Of a stretch of 64,000 nucleotides of DNA, positions 21,819-45,010 are shown piece after piece. Location: contig CM082587.2 of the NCBI GenBank assembly GCA_040954595.2, positions 7,812,001 through 7,876,000 of the forward strand, read 5' to 3'. The DNA comes from Balanoglossus misakiensis (lineage: Eukaryota > Hemichordata). The stretch's first letter is position 1, and each line of letters begins with the position of its first letter. The notes beneath the pieces are model-generated. The model did not search any database. It was given only the letters and a program-made list of their open reading frames with translations, and was not told the origin of the DNA. A program made the translations under genes and the position numbers.

Positions 21819-24800
21819 ATGTGTTTAATACGAGGCGCAATTATTACAGCAGTTCTGGCTGTGGCCTTATCCTCATCTGACGCCATTACGATCGGCGAAG
21901 ATGGCATCTGTGAAATCGGCGGCGAGCCGGAACCATGGGAGATCAACTGTGTCGAGGATCTGCCGATGTTCGCCCGTACACAGTGCGGAAGGGTCGAAGG
22001 TCGGAAGAAGAACGGCGTTTACGCGTTCAAGGGCATTCCCTACGCCAAACCGCCGGTGAACGAGCTGCGATGGAAACGCCCCGTTTCGCTGGCGGAAAGC
22101 GGTAGCTGCTGGGGCGGCACTTTCAAAGCTTTGGAGTTCGGCCCGTTTTGTGCCCAAAATCACCCCTCGTGGGGGGTCATTGGGGAAGAAGATTGTCTCC
22201 ACTTGAACGTGTACACGCCTTCACTGGACCCGTCTCGTGACCTGCCTGTCGTGGTGTGGATACATGGCGGGTATTTGATGTTTTCCGGTTCCTCCGAGGT
22301 CGGTTACCATCCCAACGAAACAACTGTGGCCGACACCGGTATGGTGTACGTGACATTCAACTACAGACTGAATGGTTTCGGTTTCCTAGCTCTGGACATT
22401 TTATCTGAACAGTCGGATACCCTCACTTCTGGAAATTACGGATTTATGGATCAAATCCTGGCGTTGGAGTGGGTGCGAGATAACATCAAGAACTTCGGTG
22501 GAAATCCTAAATTGGTAACGGTGATCGGAAACAGTTCGGGAGGCACATCGGTGATGGCGCTGTCCGTCTCCCCGCTAGCCAAGGGGCTTTTCCACCGAGC
22601 GTGGATGTCCAGTGCCTCGCCGCTTTTCGAGATTACACTGGCGGAGGCTGCCAGGGCCAATGTAGTGTTCTTAGAAAGATCCAACTGCAGTGACCTGGAG
22701 TGCATTTATTCTCTGACGCCGGAGCAAATCATCCAAGCTAACCCGACCGATGTCTACCCGTACTGGGGATCGCCCAATACGGCCGGCTTGCCGCTCAAGG
22801 ACTTCAAGGATGGCGCACTGTGTGTGATAGATGGTGTTGTCGTTCCCCTTGACCCCCTAACTGCATGGAAAGAAGGGAAGGCAAACGACGTACCGTTGGT
22901 TATAGGTAATGGCATTTTTATTTGCTGATGATTGTTTATCAACTGATGCAAAAAACAAACAAAAGCTATGAAAATACGCCTAGTCTGTCGCCCAGTGACA
23001 CCAATCGGAGAATGGTATCACCCACACCATGGTGGGCGGAAGTTGGTCCTGGCACTTTTTTTCCCATGATTCAAATTACAGTAAACGCCATATTGGAAAT
23101 TCTGCCAACTTTCCCTCGATTTTGTAAAAAATCGCGCGACCTATACATGGCGAATATGTTTTTTTTTCTGAAAGAGTGTCATCAAAGCTACCAAATTATG
23201 TAGAAATCAGCTACGCCGGATTTCCCCTTTAATTGTGTGGAATTATCTCCTAACCAGATTGCGGTGGGACGTCACATAACCTTAAAGGGGAAATCCGTCG
23301 TAGCTGATTTCTACATAATTTGGTAGCTTTGATGTCACTCTTTCAGAAAAAAACATATTCGCCATGTATAGGTCGCGCGATTTTTTACAAAATCTAGGGA
23401 AAGTTGGCAGAATTTCCAATATGGCGTTTACTGTAATTTGAATCATGGGAAAAAAGCGCCAGGACCAACTTCCGCCCACCTTAGTGTGGGTGATACCATT
23501 TTCCGATTGGTGTCACTGCGTCACAAGCTAAGCGTATTTGCATATTTTCCATGGGTTATAGCTCATGAAAACTGTCAATAGATGACAAATTTTCGACTTT
23601 GCTGATGATTGTTTATCAACTGATGCAAAGAACAAACAATAGCTATGAAAATACGCCTAGTCTGTCGCCCAGTGACACCTATCGGAGAATGGTATCACCC
23701 ATACCATGGTGGGCGGAAGTTGGTCCTGGCGCTTTTTTTCCCATGATTCAAATTACAGTAAACGCCATATTGCCAACTTTCCCTAGATTTTGTAAAAAAT
23801 CGCGCGACCTATACATGGCGAATATGTTTTTTTCTGAAAGAGTGACATCAAAGCTACCAAATTATGTAGAAATCAGCTACGACGGATTTCCCCTTTAAAG
23901 GTACATGAGCTGCAACTGGATAAAAAAATTAAGTTTCAAATAATCCCGTATATGCTTTTAATTGTGTCTATTAAATGATATTTCATGATAGCATATCAAG
24001 ATCAACACTTATTTATGACAAAATGGCCAAAAATTAGACGAAAATCGAAAATTCCTGCAATTTCTCTCTCTCCCCTTGCCTCCCTCCCTCCCTCGCTAAT
24101 ACCGCCCCCTTCGCAAACAAGGAAAGGTGACACGGTTAACTTTTAAGATTATTCTCACATAAAAGCGTCTTGTTTTTTTTTTTTCTTCCAGACTTGGGTT
24201 TGTAGGTCTAAACCATTACGCAATTATGGATATTAAAGAAAACATACATTGTAGATCTGCAAAATCAGTCCATAACTGCTCATTGGAAGCTGAGATATAT
24301 CTCCAAAAGAGAGCATTTTGATATCACATTTAAAGGCCGGTGCGGAAAGTCCTGGGGTTCGGATTAACATGTGTTTGTATAGTTGTTTATTTGGGAGTGG
24401 TCGTCGTGCATAATGACTGTGTAATTGCTCTCATGTACACAGAAAATAATTGAACACTTCACACCTCCACGCGATTGACAGCTGTTTGAATGGCGTGGTT
24501 ATTGTTTCCCAGGGACGCTTCTGAAAAGCACTGAAACCAGATTTCTCCCAAAATCATCGTTGTTTCATAAGCTCGTGTACTTTTTCGTCGATAACTTTAT
24601 GTTGTGTGTGTTTATAAAGCCAACTACTGTCGTTGTGTGGTGTAATTCTTTATGCTTGGACCTGTTTGGGCCGATTTTCATAGAGCCAAGATCGTTGGTG
24701 TTGTCTGTTGTCAGTCAAACGGCATTAAGATTCGCCACTGATTTGGGGGGGGGGGTCTTTTATACCCCGCACCGGGGTTTAAACCTTTCCAGAAAATGCA

Positions 24801-26032
24801 CCCATTAAGAGACTGAATACTGACAGCCACACGACCGAGGCAGTTAATGATATTGTTTGAATTTCTGGTACAGGTACTACAGCCCAGGAAATAGACTGGT
24901 TACCGCACACGTTAGACTTGCCGGATTGGACATGGAATCAGTACGAGGATTACGTTCACGGTGAGTTGAATGGAAACCGAACAGTCACTCCAATTTAACT
25001 ATAGATTTCCTGAGGCGAAAACCAGAATTCTAAAATGCGATCTTGTCATATATAATCATATATAATACACGAAATTAACAGAACTCATTGGTTAAATTGT
25101 GATAATTATTTTGATTGTATTACGCCAAAGATATTAGCAATTTCACTTTTCTTTTTGATCTGTCTCTTGGTATGGGTTTTAAAAATCTCATTAGACCAAA
25201 GCAACTACATGTACATGTACCTGTTTTGTGCACGCATGCCATACGCTCACAAGTTTCAAAATTTCAATGGTTTTCTCGGAGTTTTTCCGTTTTATTCCGC
25301 TAGTTTTCAGGTCAAAGTATTCAGGTATATAAGTAACAAAAAGAAGATGCATATGCAAATTCTGCCCCACATTGATTCTTCCGGCAGTGTCCTCACAATT
25401 TTGTGAAATGCACCGCCATAATTTGTTCATTTTCCAATCATATTTTATTTTCAAAACATGCAACAGATTCACTTCATTTCCTTTTTTTTTTGGAAATGTG
25501 TTTTGTAGAACGGCTGGATCCGTTTGGAGCGAACATCACGGAGCAAGCACTGTCACTGTACTCCTACGATGAACATATTGATAACCCCGAGCTAGTTCTG
25601 ACGACGATGATCAGCGATGCCATCATCAACTGCGGGGCTGCTCTGGTCGCCGAACAAGCCGCGCAGTCCTTGAAATCGCCGGTGTATCGTTATGTGGCAA
25701 CGTGGTGGCCATCGGAACCGTTTTCGACATTCGGAATGCCCTGGAAACCTCGCTACGCGTTCCACACGTCGGAAATGCTGGCGTTTTTCGGCTTTCTCCC
25801 GCATTTTGTTTCCAATCCAACGCAGGACGACAGGGATTTCCAGCGACTGGTGCAAGGAGCCATCACGCATTTCGCCAGAGAGGGCGTCATGCCGCCAGAG
25901 TTCAACTGGCCCGAAGAACCGACGGGGATGGTCGAGATCGGGAGCGAAGTGGCAGCTCGTCAAGGGTACCACGAAAATCAGTGCAAATTATGGATGGAAA
26001 ATGGATTTTACGCCTATTCCTGGATCAATTAG
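21819..26032 (+). CDS. Secreted type-B carboxylesterase/cholinesterase-like alpha/beta hydrolase
   Basis: Three exons (21819-22905, 24874-24960, 25509-26032) join in frame to 565 aa, the normal length for the family. Residues 1-22 are a signal peptide. Family marks are CGRVEG (56-61), FKGIPYAKPPV (70-80), EDCLHLNVYTP (124-134) and the oxyanion HGG (149-151). The nucleophile is S239 in GNSSG; most relatives have GESAG, so the E and A are changed but the G-x-S-x-G frame is kept. Likely acid is E368 (in TTAQEIDW) and likely base is H477 (in RYAFHTSEM), so the triad is complete. It should hydrolyse carboxyl esters outside the cell or in the secretory pathway; the substrate is unknown. N-glycosylation sequons such as NETT are present. 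Intron 1 carries palindromic elements close to the donor, and a copy of the intron 2/exon 3 boundary lies at 6787. It is convergent with the sulfotransferase. Confidence 0.92.
22921..23232. mobile_element. Half copy of family 2 MITE in esterase intron 1
   Basis: It has the same sequence and direction as the right half of the element at 23282-23898 (ACGCCATATTGG, GGTCGCGCG on the other strand, and an end in GGATTTCCCCTTTAA). It starts only about 15 bases after the exon 1 donor. Confidence 0.75.
23282..23898. mobile_element. Palindromic MITE, family 2, TTAAAGGGGAAATCCG ends
   Basis: 617 bases that fold back on themselves, starting TTAAAGGGGAAATCCGTCGT and ending with the reverse complement. 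TTAA at each end resembles family 1. The left and right halves differ by small indels. It lies in esterase intron 1, 50 bases after the half copy. Confidence 0.8.
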
Positions 26033-26402
26033 AAACTTAATATTTTTCTTGCTCACCAGTGTAATATGTTAAGGAGCAGAATACTTCAACAATCAACTCC
26101 AAATCAACACTTCTGAATATCATGAAAGCGATCGTATTCGACGCTCAGTGACTTCCCTGTTGATATTATTTCCATCCTTAACCTGGATTCACATTCCTTT
26201 TGCAAAGTGCTCGCCGTCCGTGCATCGTTTTGCTTAACAGGCCATTAGCCACAAGTTCTGAACTATTTTCGCACATGTTCCTTTCCACACAAAAAAAACA
26301 CATTCAAGATGAAACATGTCATTAAGTTTTAATTCTTTCGTTCATATCTTGTTGTATACTAGTATTACCATAACACTTGGTTACACAAAAATGAAAACGA
26401 GT

Positions 26403-26408
26403 AATAAA
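26403..26408 (+). promoter_or_regulatory. Poly(A) signal AATAAA of the carboxylesterase
   Basis: A canonical hexamer 371 bases after the stop at 26032 and about 110 bases before the convergent sulfotransferase stop. Confidence 0.5.
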
Positions 26409-26482
26409 AAAAAATAATTGTGTCTCTGTTACTTGTTCTGCGGACTTTGATCGCGTTGTGCCACCGGATTGATAGACCTCGC

Positions 26483-26503
26483 CAATCTGATTAAAATCAG
26501 ATG
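26483..26503. repeat. Solo terminus of the CAATCTG MITE family
   Basis: It contains the self-complementary core ATCTGATTAAAATCAGAT found at the ends of the elements at 57656 and 63836, with no second terminus nearby. It falls in the sulfotransferase 3' flank, 17 bases beyond its stop codon. Confidence 0.55.
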
Positions 26504-26519
26504 AGTTTGTGATTTCTGT

Positions 26520-27452
26520 TCACTGATACGGAATATTTGGGTTATTATCTCGTACTTTCTTCCCGATTTCAGCGTCGAAAAGTTCACTTTGCGCAACGGT
26601 GAAATGGTTCTTCCAATCACCAACGACTCCCTTTCGAACCCACGGGTTTTGTCCCTCCAGTATAACTGTATCCTCCATGTATAATATATCCGACGGTTTA
26701 CTTTGTTTCATAGCCTCTACAGAGGTGGCCTTCACAACTCTTTGAATGTTTTCTTCACTTACAGGGCGCTCAAGAAAACGCGCGATTTTCTTAATGGCTT
26801 TTGGTAGATCTTCCTTCATCTCTTCGTAGGTTACGTGGAGCACGTTGTCGTCAGCACCAAGTTTGTACCACTCGACGACATGATCGGACCATGGCGCGTG
26901 AGGGAACTTATCTTGTGTGAAATCTTTCACCGTCTCCTCCCAGTTCCCAGTTGGCATGGCACCCTGTGCAAATGACTTCGAGAAGTGGAAAAAAGAAGCA
27001 CACACGTCTTTTGGATTTCGACTGATATAGATCACCTTTGCGCCACGTTCTTTCATTTCTCGCAGAGGAAGCATTCTGGCTGCAAAGTGCGTTCTCATCA
27101 GACGCGGTGACGGGATGTCATCGATATCGACGGCCGCGACGGCTTGTCGACGTACTTCGCAGATATTGCCTTTCAAGTGTTTGAAGTGTTCGTCGATAAA
27201 AGTCGGTTCCCCAAGGCCACCGAAGTGACAAAGTCCCCAGTCGCTGTACATAGACTGCACGACCTGTATCAGCCAGGTGTTACCGGACTTCGGGAACCCA
27301 CAGATTACAACATCATTCGGCCGAAACTTACAGGCTTTCAGTCGACCGCTGGTTAGTTTCTCCTCGTCAAAATACCGCGGGAGTGTGATTCCGTCCACTT
27401 TAATGTAGAACTCGGATTTTTCTGCCATCTCATCAAGTGCCCGAACCGGCAA
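26520..27452 (-). CDS. Cytosolic sulfotransferase (SULT family), single exon
   Basis: An uninterrupted 310-codon frame. The PAPS 5'-phosphosulfate loop is GFPKSGNTW (52-60), with K55 catalytic by family knowledge. The 3'-phosphate site is SRNPKDVCAS (144-153), with R145 and S153. The C-terminal signature is RKGVVGDWKNHF (273-284). The catalytic base is H122 in MRTHFA, matching the KTH of animal SULTs. All cofactor and catalytic residues are intact, so it should transfer sulfate from PAPS to a hydroxyl or amine acceptor in the cytosol. The acceptor cannot be read from sequence. A second in-frame ATG at codon 9 (MAEKSEFY) may be the real start, because eight residues upstream of it add nothing known to the family. 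Lack of introns, against multi-exon neighbours, suggests a retrocopy or family-wide intron loss; intact motifs argue against a dead copy. Convergent with the carboxylesterase. Confidence 0.95.
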   Translation of the reverse strand: MPVRALDEMAEKSEFYIKVDGITLPRYFDEEKLTSGRLKACKFRPNDVVICGFPKSGNTWLIQVVQSMYSDWGLCHFGGLGEPTFIDEHFKHLKGNICEVRRQAVAAVDIDDIPSPRLMRTHFAARMLPLREMKERGAKVIYISRNPKDVCASFFHFSKSFAQGAMPTGNWEETVKDFTQDKFPHAPWSDHVVEWYKLGADDNVLHVTYEEMKEDLPKAIKKIARFLERPVSEENIQRVVKATSVEAMKQSKPSDILYMEDTVILEGQNPWVRKGVVGDWKNHFTVAQSELFDAEIGKKVRDNNPNIPYQ

Positions 27453-28897
27453 TGCGAGCGATTAGTGTGACCTCAGTTAAAGAGTGGCCTTGTGTTGACC
27501 CTGGTCTGCGCACTGTACATACGGACAGCTAGCTAGTATCTGGATAGTTGACGTGTTTACCATGTAAGCTATGTAAGAGACTCAGGCATGTGCGGGCGCT
27601 CGTCGGCTGAGACCTTTTGTCGCCGGAGCGCCTAGCCTGCACACGACTAACTTACGTTGAATATACATGTACATGTATATGTTGGAAGGTGTGTGCCCAA
27701 GCAAGCTGTTAATTTTCTTATCCAATCAAAGCGAGTTACCCCTGCCTTAGCCAGAGACACTAAAACAAAGAAGGGAGAACACCAATGAATTGACCAATTA
27801 GAAAAAGAAGGATCCCTTCCTCACCGACGCCGCCTTCTCATTGATATGCAAAATACAACTATCGTCGTTTTACTAGATACTATATTACACCGAATGGAAA
27901 TTCTACTTGCCGCAAAAAAAACAATTTCGACGTTTCGTTTGGAGTTTCCCACAAAGTTACGCCCACGTAACACTATAGGTTGCTCATCAATTAGCTCTCT
28001 GTGTGTTAGGGATGAAGGGTGGTGACGTCACCAGCTGTGTTTCCAACCACATGCGCAGGCGGAATTAAATATAAACAACACACAGCCCGTCCGAACGCGC
28101 TCAGACCACAGTTATATTCATGCATCTATAGACCCAACCTTCTTCGATGGAAATGTCGTGCATTTCCCCCAACTATTTTTCCATCTGCCAAAATTTTTGT
28201 CAACTTTAATCGCCAGGAACTTTCTCTAAACTTGTGCGGTGCGATTTATTTGTTCGGGGTCATTTCCCCCATTTTAATTCGTTCATTACAAATTAATCCC
28301 CAATCAGCGAAACTCGTGCTCTTTATATTTAAGAAAAACATTTACAAAATGTTTTTTTTTAGATTTACTTTATTATTTGCACTCTTTTATATTTATTGCA
28401 AGGAAACTGAAGAAACTTCAATTCATTTGAAGCCACTACATGATGGGCTTCTTTCAAAGTGAATAGTGCCAATGCCTAATTTTATTGTCATCATTTTAAG
28501 GAAATATTTGAAGCTAAACACGAACTGCAAACACTAAGTGGTAGGTTCCAGGACTCCGATGAAAGGAATAATTAGCGGTTTATCGTGAATCTTCAGTAGA
28601 TGTTCAGTTACCCCAAATAAAGTCTGAAAACAAACAAACAAAGGATATACGTGAGAGGTGACTGAAACGAAGCGAGAAAGTCACTTCTCAAATATGTGTT
28701 GTTTTACGGTTGTATCTTCAAATTTCATGGTGCATTCTTTTATAGAGTTTTTTTTTACCAATCAACTTGCCGTCTCGGACACCTTTAATTAATTAATAAG
28801 GCGCCAATATGCACACATAAAGGACAAGAAAGAACATAACTCCTGAGCGGAACCGCCATATTTGTTCAGATCAAGTTTTGGCTACAGATGACGTACC
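27453..28897. other. Intergenic: sulfotransferase 5' flank and lectin 3' flank
   Basis: Upstream of the sulfotransferase and downstream of the minus-strand lectin. I see no gene. A 147-codon plus-strand frame at 28019-28462 has no domain, no splice context and low-complexity hydrophobic tracts, and is rejected. Alternating TGTACATG motifs occur near 27665. Confidence 0.5.
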
Positions 28898-30651
28898 TTA
28901 ACGAGGGTCTGAGATGTCTCGTTCACAGACAAAGCCCAGTCGAAGGGTACACGATATATCGTTCCACTTTCCATCACCGCTTGACACCAAGTGAATACAA
29001 TGCTCTATGTTCCCAGAATTGTCAGGCTGACGTGGGTTCCAATTAGCGTATGACAACTGTGAAAACAAAAGCGAGCGGCACATAAAATAAATCATAATGA
29101 AATGGAAAGTAACATTGGTTTCGTGAAGAGTTAACATTTGCAAATTAGCCATAATTACCATATCAATCAATTGTATTTTAGTCACTGTCTTTTGGTGCAG
29201 TTGGTCTCAATTTCTGAAGTCCTATCTTCCCGAAATCGATACCTAGCTAATAACATGAAACCCTGGATTTATAATGCTAACCACAGTTATTTCTTCAATA
29301 TGCAGATTAGCGGCCAAACAAGCTTACTGCTAAAGAACTGCTGAAGAAAATTTCGTTGTCACCTCTTATACTGCATCCATAGAAAAAAAAACAATATTCA
29401 CTCCCTGTATATCCTATTGAAATGATCGAACTTCTCAAATCTCATGACGACAAAGCATTGAGTCTTCAAGCCTTCAAACATATGAACCGACAACCGCTGC
29501 ATAACAAGACACGTACAATAAATAGCATGCATGGGAACAACAACTTACCCGAGATCCATCTGCCCACATGTAGTGTCCTTCTTCTATTATATCGTCTAAT
29601 CCAATCCAAATGTTAACTCGGTTTTGGGTGTATCCTGTTTAATCAAAACAGTTCGCACTTGTAAGTATATTATGTGGGTCACACACACACACACTACTAA
29701 GCGTCTCAGATCAGATACCGTCTCCAAAAAACGTGTGGACGGTGTATAGTGGTTCTGAAACGGCTTCGACTTGAGACGGCTTTGCCGGTCAGACCTGAGC
29801 CGGTGTAAAGGATTAACACCTCTCCGCGACCCACTGTCTATTATGGGGCCGAGCCTCAGCGCCTATACACAAACTTTCTGTGTGTAGACACAATGCGACT
29901 CAAAGCATTAATGCTCTGTGTTTACCATAGGCAAATAGTGTCTCAAACCTGGCATGTTACTGGTGGACTGTACAAATCCGAATCCTATGTGAAAAACATA
30001 TCACCCAATTGCCAGTAATGTTGCATTTAACCCACACATACATATTCGAAGTGATACCGACGAGACTGAGTGGGTCTCTTCCCCCCCCCCCCTCCCTCTC
30101 TCTCTACCACACACACAATTACACAACGACACTTTCTACTTTCTACCGGCTGTCTGAAATTTCCAAGTCTGACCTTTCAAGAAGATGCTCTCCCTGGCGC
30201 TATTAACAATTGCAAGAGTACTGCCCATTCCTTCGCACACAGTCTTAGCGTCTGCATATGTGTACATTGGATGCAAATAACCAAAGTAGCAACTCTTGTG
30301 AAATTCTACCCATCCTGGCTGGCAGTCTGCAAATGAATAAACATAAAAGGGTGTATCGCGTTCGACATCTTTTTGCAAAAGTACAAATCGCTATTCACAC
30401 TTGAATACAGGAGATATAATCGCACGGTTTGTGTAAGGACAGTACCTTGATTCGTAGTCTTGTGACTGACTCTTTTTATCTTTCATGCATCCTTTTGGGA
30501 AAATTTTAGAAATGTCCCGTACAAATAAGTCTTTTTAGTGTTTTTTTTATGGGCCGATATGGGCCTGAATTAAAGGATATTATAAATAAAACTCACGTGG
30601 TGACGCCAAAGTGGTAGCCAGCACAGAAAACAATACAACCAGCTTCAACAT
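28898..30651 (-). CDS. Small secreted C-type lectin, QPD type
   Basis: Four coding exons on the minus strand join in frame: 30651-30597, 30326-30174, 29634-29549 and 29056-28898 (stop TAA), giving 150 aa. Residues 1-17 (MLKLVVLFSVLATTLAS) are a signal peptide. One C-type lectin domain fills the rest: CQPGW at the N side, the WIGLDD core strand (in exon 3), then NPRQPDN with the QPD motif, and W-N-D before the last cysteines (KWNDISC, FVCE). QPD with WND is the calcium-site pattern that favours galactose-type sugars in vertebrate lectins; applying this here is inference. An untranslated first exon probably ends at 31161 (donor CAG|GTAAGA on the minus strand), with its acceptor at 30674, giving a non-coding start to the 30673-30597 exon. 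The divergent neighbour is PSMD2. Confidence 0.85.
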
Positions 30652-32318
30652 TTTCACAATATCGAGACGATCTCTGGGCGAAAAAAAAGAATAACAAAAA
30701 AATTGAAACACTTTCAAAGCACTTTAAATTCCCTCCGTTCGTTTTGGAACGGGATCATCATTTCACTACCCCCCCCCCCCCTTTACTTGGAGGGCAATAT
30801 ACGATTTTTGTCCTTATTTTTGCTTCCAACAAATTTTCTGCGCGGGAAAAACGTTTCATTCGCTGCCTATTAATACTCACCCTAAAAGAAAATTTGATGT
30901 ATGAACTAATTTACAGAAATCCTGACAAAAAGCCCTTTCCCCACATGTCATATAATTCGACATAAGTAAATTGTCAAAAGTAAGCTAGCTTGTAATTTCA
31001 TTCAATGTACATGTATATGAACTCAAGACTGAGACACCATGATGGGCATTACAGTTAGCGACATTTGCAGCGAATCGAAACAGTTTAAATGTCGTGCCCG
31101 CTGTTTCGAATATGTGGTCAAAATAAGTAAGTTTCCGTTCAAATGAGTAAGTTATCTTACCTGACAACGTAGACAGTCAACCGAGATCCGAGTGTGAAGA
31201 AATTATACGATCGGTGTGAAAAGGCGCCGGTTTTTATTGTTCGGAGCAGTTTCCGAAAATTCACATTTGAGTGCATCTGCGCGTAGATCACCCATCCAGG
31301 GGTCTAACTACACGTCATCTTTTCAAGCAGCATGTTGATACTGACGGTGGGGAACAGTCAGTTATTCACAAAGAGCACGGGAGACAGGCCGGCCTTTTTT
31401 GACAGATAAACGCAGTGGTGATATGCCATCCGTCCAGGGGGCTCCGCAACTCAGCTTTGCAACCGGTAAGCACACAAGCGCCATGTTTGTTTGATAGAGC
31501 GAAACCAATTTATTTAAATGAATTATATTCTAGCCCGTTGTTACAGAGTGGTTCGGTATGTGTATTTCTTAATCAATCTACCCACCACTGTTGGTAAATG
31601 TCAAATTTTCCCTTGTTTGGACTATATACCATTTTCATTTCACTTATTTTGCCCTCATTGCTGAATGCCACATCATCACTTCAGCCCGGCATTTCTTTTG
31701 ACAATTCTTTACTATCAGTCACGTGATCTGGCTATGTGAACCACGGCGTTGTCATTTCCAGATGACGAGCAAGTACTATTTTGGCATCCAGTAAAAGTGT
31801 TGTTTTTTCGAGTACTATGTTTAGTACCAGCGGACACGTAACGTTAACATGCATTTAAAATGGCTGGCAGCCAAATGTACTTTTGCTCTTAAAAAGTCTA
31901 TATTCGAAAACTTTGCACAAAGTGTCGTGCATATGTTATGTATATACATTTACCTAAAACGAAACTTCTATAACATCAAATTCAGTACAAAACATAAATT
32001 TTGACGCATTTTGACACATTCTTCTGTATGAAAAATGGTTGACCTGAAAATGCCACGGATTAACTCGTCTTTTGTCATTTTCAAGTGTGTTATTGTTTCC
32101 TCATCTTGGTTTTAGTGCGTTGAGTTTAGCATGTTTTAAAAGTATTTACTTTACCGCGGTCCACCATTTGAAGTGACTGGGCCTCTGGTACTTTCATTCA
32201 TATAATACTACCGGTACAAGCTGGTACTCGTACGTGTACTCGTAAAGGCAAGGGAAACAGCGCCACCAACCAGAGAGGTGCAGCCAATATCCCATGATGC
32301 ATCTACTTCCGAGTTAAA
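30652..32318. other. Intergenic between divergent lectin and PSMD2 genes
   Basis: It contains the probable 5' UTR exon of the lectin (ending at 31161 on the minus strand) and, near 32300, the PSMD2 promoter. A C run lies near 30770. No other gene is supportable. Confidence 0.5.
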
Positions 32319-43661
<11,343 letters not shown>

Positions 43662-44019
43662 TTTTCTGAAATATTCAACTATTTTGCTATAAATATTTAA
43701 CAGTGGAAGTTACTTCATTGAATAATACACAGTTACTGGATAAATCGCACACTGACAGAATTTTAGCATGTCGGTTGCTAATAGCTGGACCCTGGTCTTT
43801 CACAGTGTCTGGGTTATGCCCTCCACAGTACAGTGGTATTCTTATAGTGTTTGTTCCACAACAGAGACAAGGCTGCAGATACATCAAGTGATTTGTTTTT
43901 TTTAATTTCACAGTGGAAATCAAATTACCAATATTAAATTGACAATGTCTGATACAGAGTCTTCTGCAGTATATCTCATTACCTCCACCTGTCCATGTAT
44001 TGTTGTGGTACGGTCTGAC

Positions 44020-44097
44020 TTTAACCCTTCCACCATCCGTTGTTTTCTAAGGTAAATTTGGATCGCTAAATTGAGAACTGGGGGTGAAAGGGTTAAA
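44020..44097. repeat. Short inverted repeat in the PSMD2 3' UTR
   Basis: TTTAACCC and GGGTTAAA ends with partly complementary interiors, 78 bases. A MITE-like remnant or an RNA hairpin is possible. Confidence 0.5.
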
Positions 44098-44617
44098 ACG
44101 TATCCCTAGGAATTCCACGAGAGTTTACTGTCTATAGGCCGGTCATATGCTGGGTAATATTATTCCATGGTGCTGGAAAAAGTATGACAACTTGGAGAAA
44201 TGTTCATGAAGATGACAGCTCTTTGATTGTGTGACTTCAGAGTAAAATTGCCATTTCTGTCAGTTTATCCATGGGCTACGAAAACTTGTATGGACCACAT
44301 CAACATCAGACTCTAGTATGTTTTCGACCTTATGTATATGATTGACAGTTCACACAGTACAGAATGTCACCCATTGAAAACCATCATAGGCTCAGAGACA
44401 ATTGGCAACATTTGAAAAGATTCCAAGGATGTGTGTGAGAAAGCTTAAACCCAACATGAACAATATGTACAATGCATATTAATGACAGTCAGTGATTTGT
44501 GTTTCTGTGCAGCAGACAAGCCTTTATACTTGTAGTTTCACATCTGATTTTTTTTTTCACTGTATGCTTTTTTTTCTTATTCTGTGGTGGACATTGTCAT
44601 AAGGAGTCAATTTTGAA

Positions 44618-44623
44618 AATAAA
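44618..44623 (+). promoter_or_regulatory. PSMD2: Poly(A) signal AATAAA of PSMD2
   Basis: A canonical hexamer in an A/T-rich context, implying a 3' UTR of about 1 kb. Confidence 0.5.
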
Positions 44624-45010
44624 TTCTTAAAACGTCATTTGATTGTTGGCTCATTGTTTTCAAACTTACGCTTGGAGGTCCAAGAGCTGCCACTTTTTGC
44701 ATTATTTTCATGATTTAACTTTCCAGCTAAGATTGATAGGTACACATGAACAAAGTCTAATAAAAGCAAACAAAATTTTTGTTTTGTTTTATGTACTTCT
44801 AAAATTTGCTGTCAAATTCCTATACGGAGAAACATGAGATAAAAGTATACCGCCGTTGAGGGCACCCTCAAGTTGACTATTGTTGCGCAAGCCCGATAAC
44901 CTCTAACCCCAAAGACACATGTGGGCAGTACATGTACAACGTCGTGGCCTTACACAATATTGTGAATTTCTCTTGTAGTATTGCCATCGGAAATATGTTT
45001 GTTTGAGAAA

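Larger units (their letters stand above)
43662..45010. other. PSMD2 3' UTR and intergenic spacer
   Basis: From the PSMD2 stop to the start of the TPR gene. It contains a short inverted repeat at 44020-44097 (TTTAACCCTTCCACC against GGGTGAAAGGGTTAAA) and a poly(A) signal at 44618-44623. The promoter of the TPR gene should lie in the last few hundred bases. Confidence 0.55.

Noticed and set aside
25592-26072. 126-codon frames overlapping esterase exon 3 in other frames
   Set aside because: They are shadows of the GC-rich coding exon; the esterase frame is supported by homology and catalytic residues.
28019-28462. 147-codon plus-strand frame
   Set aside because: No recognisable domain or signal, an unusual mix of basic and low-complexity hydrophobic segments, and no splice partner in either direction.
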